DNA of 7,314 nucleotides from an uncultured Chlamydiae bacterium (GTDB lineage: Bacteria > Chlamydiota > Chlamydiia > Chlamydiales > CALBHK01): positions 1-7,314 of the forward strand of contig CALBHK010000247.1 of assembly GCA_937894565.1 (NCBI GenBank). Direction: 5' to 3'. A program made the translations under genes and the position numbers. Numbering within the stretch: the first letter of the stretch is position 1; the number at the start of each line of letters is the position of its first letter. A model generated the notes under the pieces. The model worked only from the letters and a program-made list of their open reading frames with translations. It was not told the DNA's origin and did no database searches. This document shows, in pieces, positions 6,701 to 7,314 of this stretch.

Positions 6701-7085
6701 TATATCTTAGTGCAACATCATCATCCACATACTGAATTTTTTCGGGCGTAGCTGCACAAGCAGCTTTCACTACATCCATATTATTTTTAAGCCAGGGAGC
6801 GATCGCATTAAAACCTCCGTATCTCGCATTCATAATCGCTTCTTCTTTCATTACAAAGTCATAAAGCCAGACAAGTGCAGCTCCCCAAAGAGGGATCATT
6901 AACCCAACAAGCCTAAACCCACTCTCTTCTTTTAACCAACTGAAATAGTGGCTATTTTGCACGCGGGCACGGGAAAGACAAGGCATGATGACGCATTTAT
7001 TAAAAAGATGCACAAGGGAGATGACACTCCCCAATACGGGAACATAAACGATAGGATGGTGGGCGGAAGTGATATTAATACTCAT
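3765..7085 (-). CDS. Large membrane-anchored repeat protein with C-terminal HECT-type E3 ubiquitin ligase domain
   Basis: 1106 residues. The N-terminus has two hydrophobic segments, about 11-28 (PIVYVPVLGSVISLVHLF) and 58-79 (RLVGLMIPLWGAALVWLYDF), and no classical cleavable signal. Residues 113-632 are about ten tandem helical repeats of roughly 55 residues, with the core KPxIIKYATDELALEFMxEKM; they resemble DUF4116-type repeats of intracellular bacteria. From about 680 to 1065 the sequence reads as a HECT domain. N-lobe: LNLDGSNMQGSDAGGLSRTFFSEM (714-736), cf. the HECT D-GG-RE-FF block, and ALGYLMGVAFLN (782-793). C-lobe: MLKLFLWAATGSKSI (1013-1027), cf. FxxFxTGS, and a candidate catalytic cysteine C1050 in FKFATCSF (1045-1052), cf. 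the LPxAxTCF motif. A HECT ligase forms a thioester with ubiquitin; bacteria lack ubiquitin, so the target must be in a eukaryotic host. The gene is probably a secreted host-acting effector, perhaps in the inclusion membrane. The start has AGG (about 9 nt upstream) and a good promoter. Function is inferred from motifs read by eye. Confidence 0.85.
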   Translation of the reverse strand: MSINITSAHHPIVYVPVLGSVISLVHLFNKCVIMPCLSRARVQNSHYFSWLKEESGFRLVGLMIPLWGAALVWLYDFVMKEEAIMNARYGGFNAIAPWLKNNMDVVKAACAATPEKIQYVDDDVALRYMRDMMQNDPQKFDAAFPHLKETVRQTLVNDTGLLSSFIYRTPQLMQLVTDDVALPFMSQRIANDAGEFLRVEPHLSEEVKTALVNEVVLRASFDTKPEIIKYATDELATRFMKEKMEVNQDVFWIAENHLSKGVKTDLVTKEFLSSSFGEKPQIIKYETDEIALEFMQEKMQEDPNVFWIAENHLSKEVKKALVTKEVLEKSFDDKPEIIKYATDELALEFMKEKMQNDAKAFLIFYENYLSEGVKTELVTEEVLGKAFELNQFEIIKYAADELALLFMQEKMQNDSEVFLSFEKDLRDEVRAALVTREVLENLFTTKPQIIKYAEDEVALEFMQKKMSEGVKVFLIAEHELSKDVKEKLVTKEVLGDLFDAKPHIIEYVTGEMALQFMQAQMQIDSKAFWIAENHLSEEVKKELVQEVILENLFTDKPQIIKYATDEIAEEFLNNKMEEDGNVIWSAADYLSNEVRAKFKLNDVEYAREVIKLNPDRLKYFDKEVVLVLIQENMRRVNDVPIALLGAMGILQEITKEKLPRESVGVTGDYYGSSLSVQIRLELIRNNPTLVLKELASLLANQISYPKSSEVTFLNLDGSNMQGSDAGGLSRTFFSEMGEAIKPLLVPFKIKQVDTQMLVGNKMKVVKKPIEEKVEVEDQVYSALGYLMGVAFLNKTPTGCLFSPDVYNLLVAIRDKNGIFQAYQTLWKSNELDPLEREKMRLVNLSFEVIDLLKNLIEKPNLEGEIDFDDLSDKDNVYFNQIETFATFLYARIKNNKPDWWGENAVPDIEILYEHGDWIIEQVKSLNLNQKTIENNIVEGVKKGKFGLIATGIFDPKIRDSETLRNVNAENLRLNVEGSQVSAEGMKNLFNINNRTVRGWMHRWFDEHKDNTEMLKLFLWAATGSKSIINFSRTPSCSDYASGGCFKFATCSFSCYVNVDAIETLGGLGEGVIEDREIKEKESRYLFFKENLERDLVKLDTEGFNVL
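5190..6749 (-). repeat. About ten tandem 55-codon (165-bp) repeats within the HECT-type gene
   Basis: Repeat units begin at residues 113, 169, 224, 279, 334, 391, 446, 501, 556 and 613, each at the (K/T)PxII(K/Q)Y position. Spacing is 55-57 residues. Units 3 to 9 are the most alike; units 1, 2 and 10 are diverged. Similarity extends to DNA: 6141-6175 and 6306-6340 are identical 35-bp stretches exactly 165 bp apart, encoding the FWIAENHLSK part of neighbouring units. Each unit looks like a set of amphipathic helices, giving a solenoid likely to bind a protein partner or substrate. Confidence 0.88.
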
Positions 7086-7120
7086 ATAATTTTACCTGCA
7101 TTATTAGATTTATAGAGCGT

Positions 7121-7149
7121 ATTCTACCAGATAAATAATAATAATTCAA
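7121..7149 (-). promoter_or_regulatory. Sigma70-type promoter of the HECT-type gene
   Basis: On the minus strand, -35 TTGAAT (7149-7144) and -10 TAGAAT (7126-7121) are separated by exactly 17 bp, matching the consensus at 4/6 and 5/6. Transcription would start near 7114, leaving a leader of about 28 nt before the ATG at 7085. This is the best promoter match in the window. It shows the large gene is its own transcription unit, separated by a terminator from the gene to its right. Confidence 0.65.
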
Positions 7150-7176
7150 TAAAGAAATGGTAAAGATAAGGTAAAG

Positions 7177-7221
7177 AAAAAAATAAATAAAAATTACAAA
7201 GCGGCCGAAATTCGGCCGCTT
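7177..7221 (-). terminator. Intrinsic terminator for the right-edge gene, built on a shared palindrome
   Basis: On the minus strand an 11-bp stem, AAGCGGCCGAA paired with TTCGGCCGCTT (7199-7221), is followed by TTTGTAATTTTTATTTATTT and more T. This is the GC stem plus T-tract form of a rho-independent terminator. It begins within the TAA stop of the right-edge frame (7220-7222) and lies just upstream of the promoter at 7121-7149. The palindrome plus 6 further bases (7198-7227) is a 27/30 copy of 3677-3706 in ubiE. Confidence 0.6.
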
Positions 7222-7314
7222 ATGGGATGCGACAAATATACCGAAACACATTGAAGATGTGGTTTTTGACAACGTCGGCAGCCACTGAATTTAAGTCTGT
7301 CTGCATCGTCCAAC
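7220..7314 (-). CDS. C-terminal end of an unknown gene entering from the right edge
   Basis: A minus-strand frame open from the contig end gives 30 residues ending ...VVKNHIFNVFRYICRIP and a TAA at 7220-7222. The stop merges directly into the terminator hairpin, which is what one expects at a gene end. The sequence is too short to recognise. A second minus frame is also open through to about 7192, so the frame choice rests on the stop-hairpin junction. Confidence 0.35.
   Translation of the reverse strand, partial: WTMQTDLNSVAADVVKNHIFNVFRYICRIP

Noticed and set aside
7198..7260. Duplicated fragment (pseudogene) of ubiE
   Set aside because: Similarity to ubiE stops right outside the 30-nt palindrome on both sides, so it is a shared short repeat and not a gene remnant.
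7075..7272. 65-residue minus-strand frame
   Set aside because: It would be translated through the terminator hairpin and over the promoter of the HECT-type gene, has low-complexity AT-derived residues and overlaps the real start at 7085.

Overview
The window looks like a contig from an environmental, amoeba-associated type of chlamydia (Parachlamydiales-like). This is inferred from three things: a futalosine-pathway menaquinone cluster in the order mqnE-mqnA-ubiE, which I recall matching the Chlamydia trachomatis CT426-CT428 region; AT-rich sequence; and a very large eukaryotic-like gene of the effector kind. No rRNA or tRNA is present to fix the taxonomy. The first 18 bases are not genomic: they match the 3' end of the Illumina read-1 adapter, so the biological sequence starts at about 19.

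Layout. (1) 19-554, minus strand: the N-terminal 178 codons of a secreted protein with a signal peptide, cut off by the contig end. (2) 555-748: a divergent intergenic region with a plausible promoter for the rightward genes. (3) 749-3739, plus strand: a tightly packed set consisting of a small one-TM, Cys-rich protein (749-952), mqnE (930-2015), mqnA (2002-2850) and ubiE/menG (3050-3739). The first three genes overlap. ubiE is separated from mqnA by a striking 202-bp nested palindrome (2800-3001) whose left arm supplies the last 16 codons of mqnA. (4) 3765-7085, minus strand and convergent with ubiE: a 1106-residue protein with two N-terminal hydrophobic segments, about ten 55-residue helical repeats, and a C-terminal domain that reads as a HECT-type E3 ubiquitin ligase. 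It has its own good sigma70-type promoter at 7121-7149. (5) 7177-7314: a hairpin plus T-tract terminator on the minus strand, directly following the stop codon of a gene that enters from the right edge.

How the genes fit together. MqnA converts chorismate to 3-[(1-carboxyvinyl)oxy]benzoate, MqnE joins that product to SAM to give aminofutalosine, and UbiE/MenG performs the final methylation to menaquinone. The small Cys-rich membrane protein at the head of the set resembles NqrM, the maturation factor of the Na+-pumping NADH:quinone oxidoreductase, in its layout. If so, a quinone-making operon carries a helper for a quinone-using enzyme. The large minus-strand gene is unrelated metabolically and looks like an accessory host-interaction factor. 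Its membrane-anchor, repeat and HECT architecture is the most interesting item in the window.
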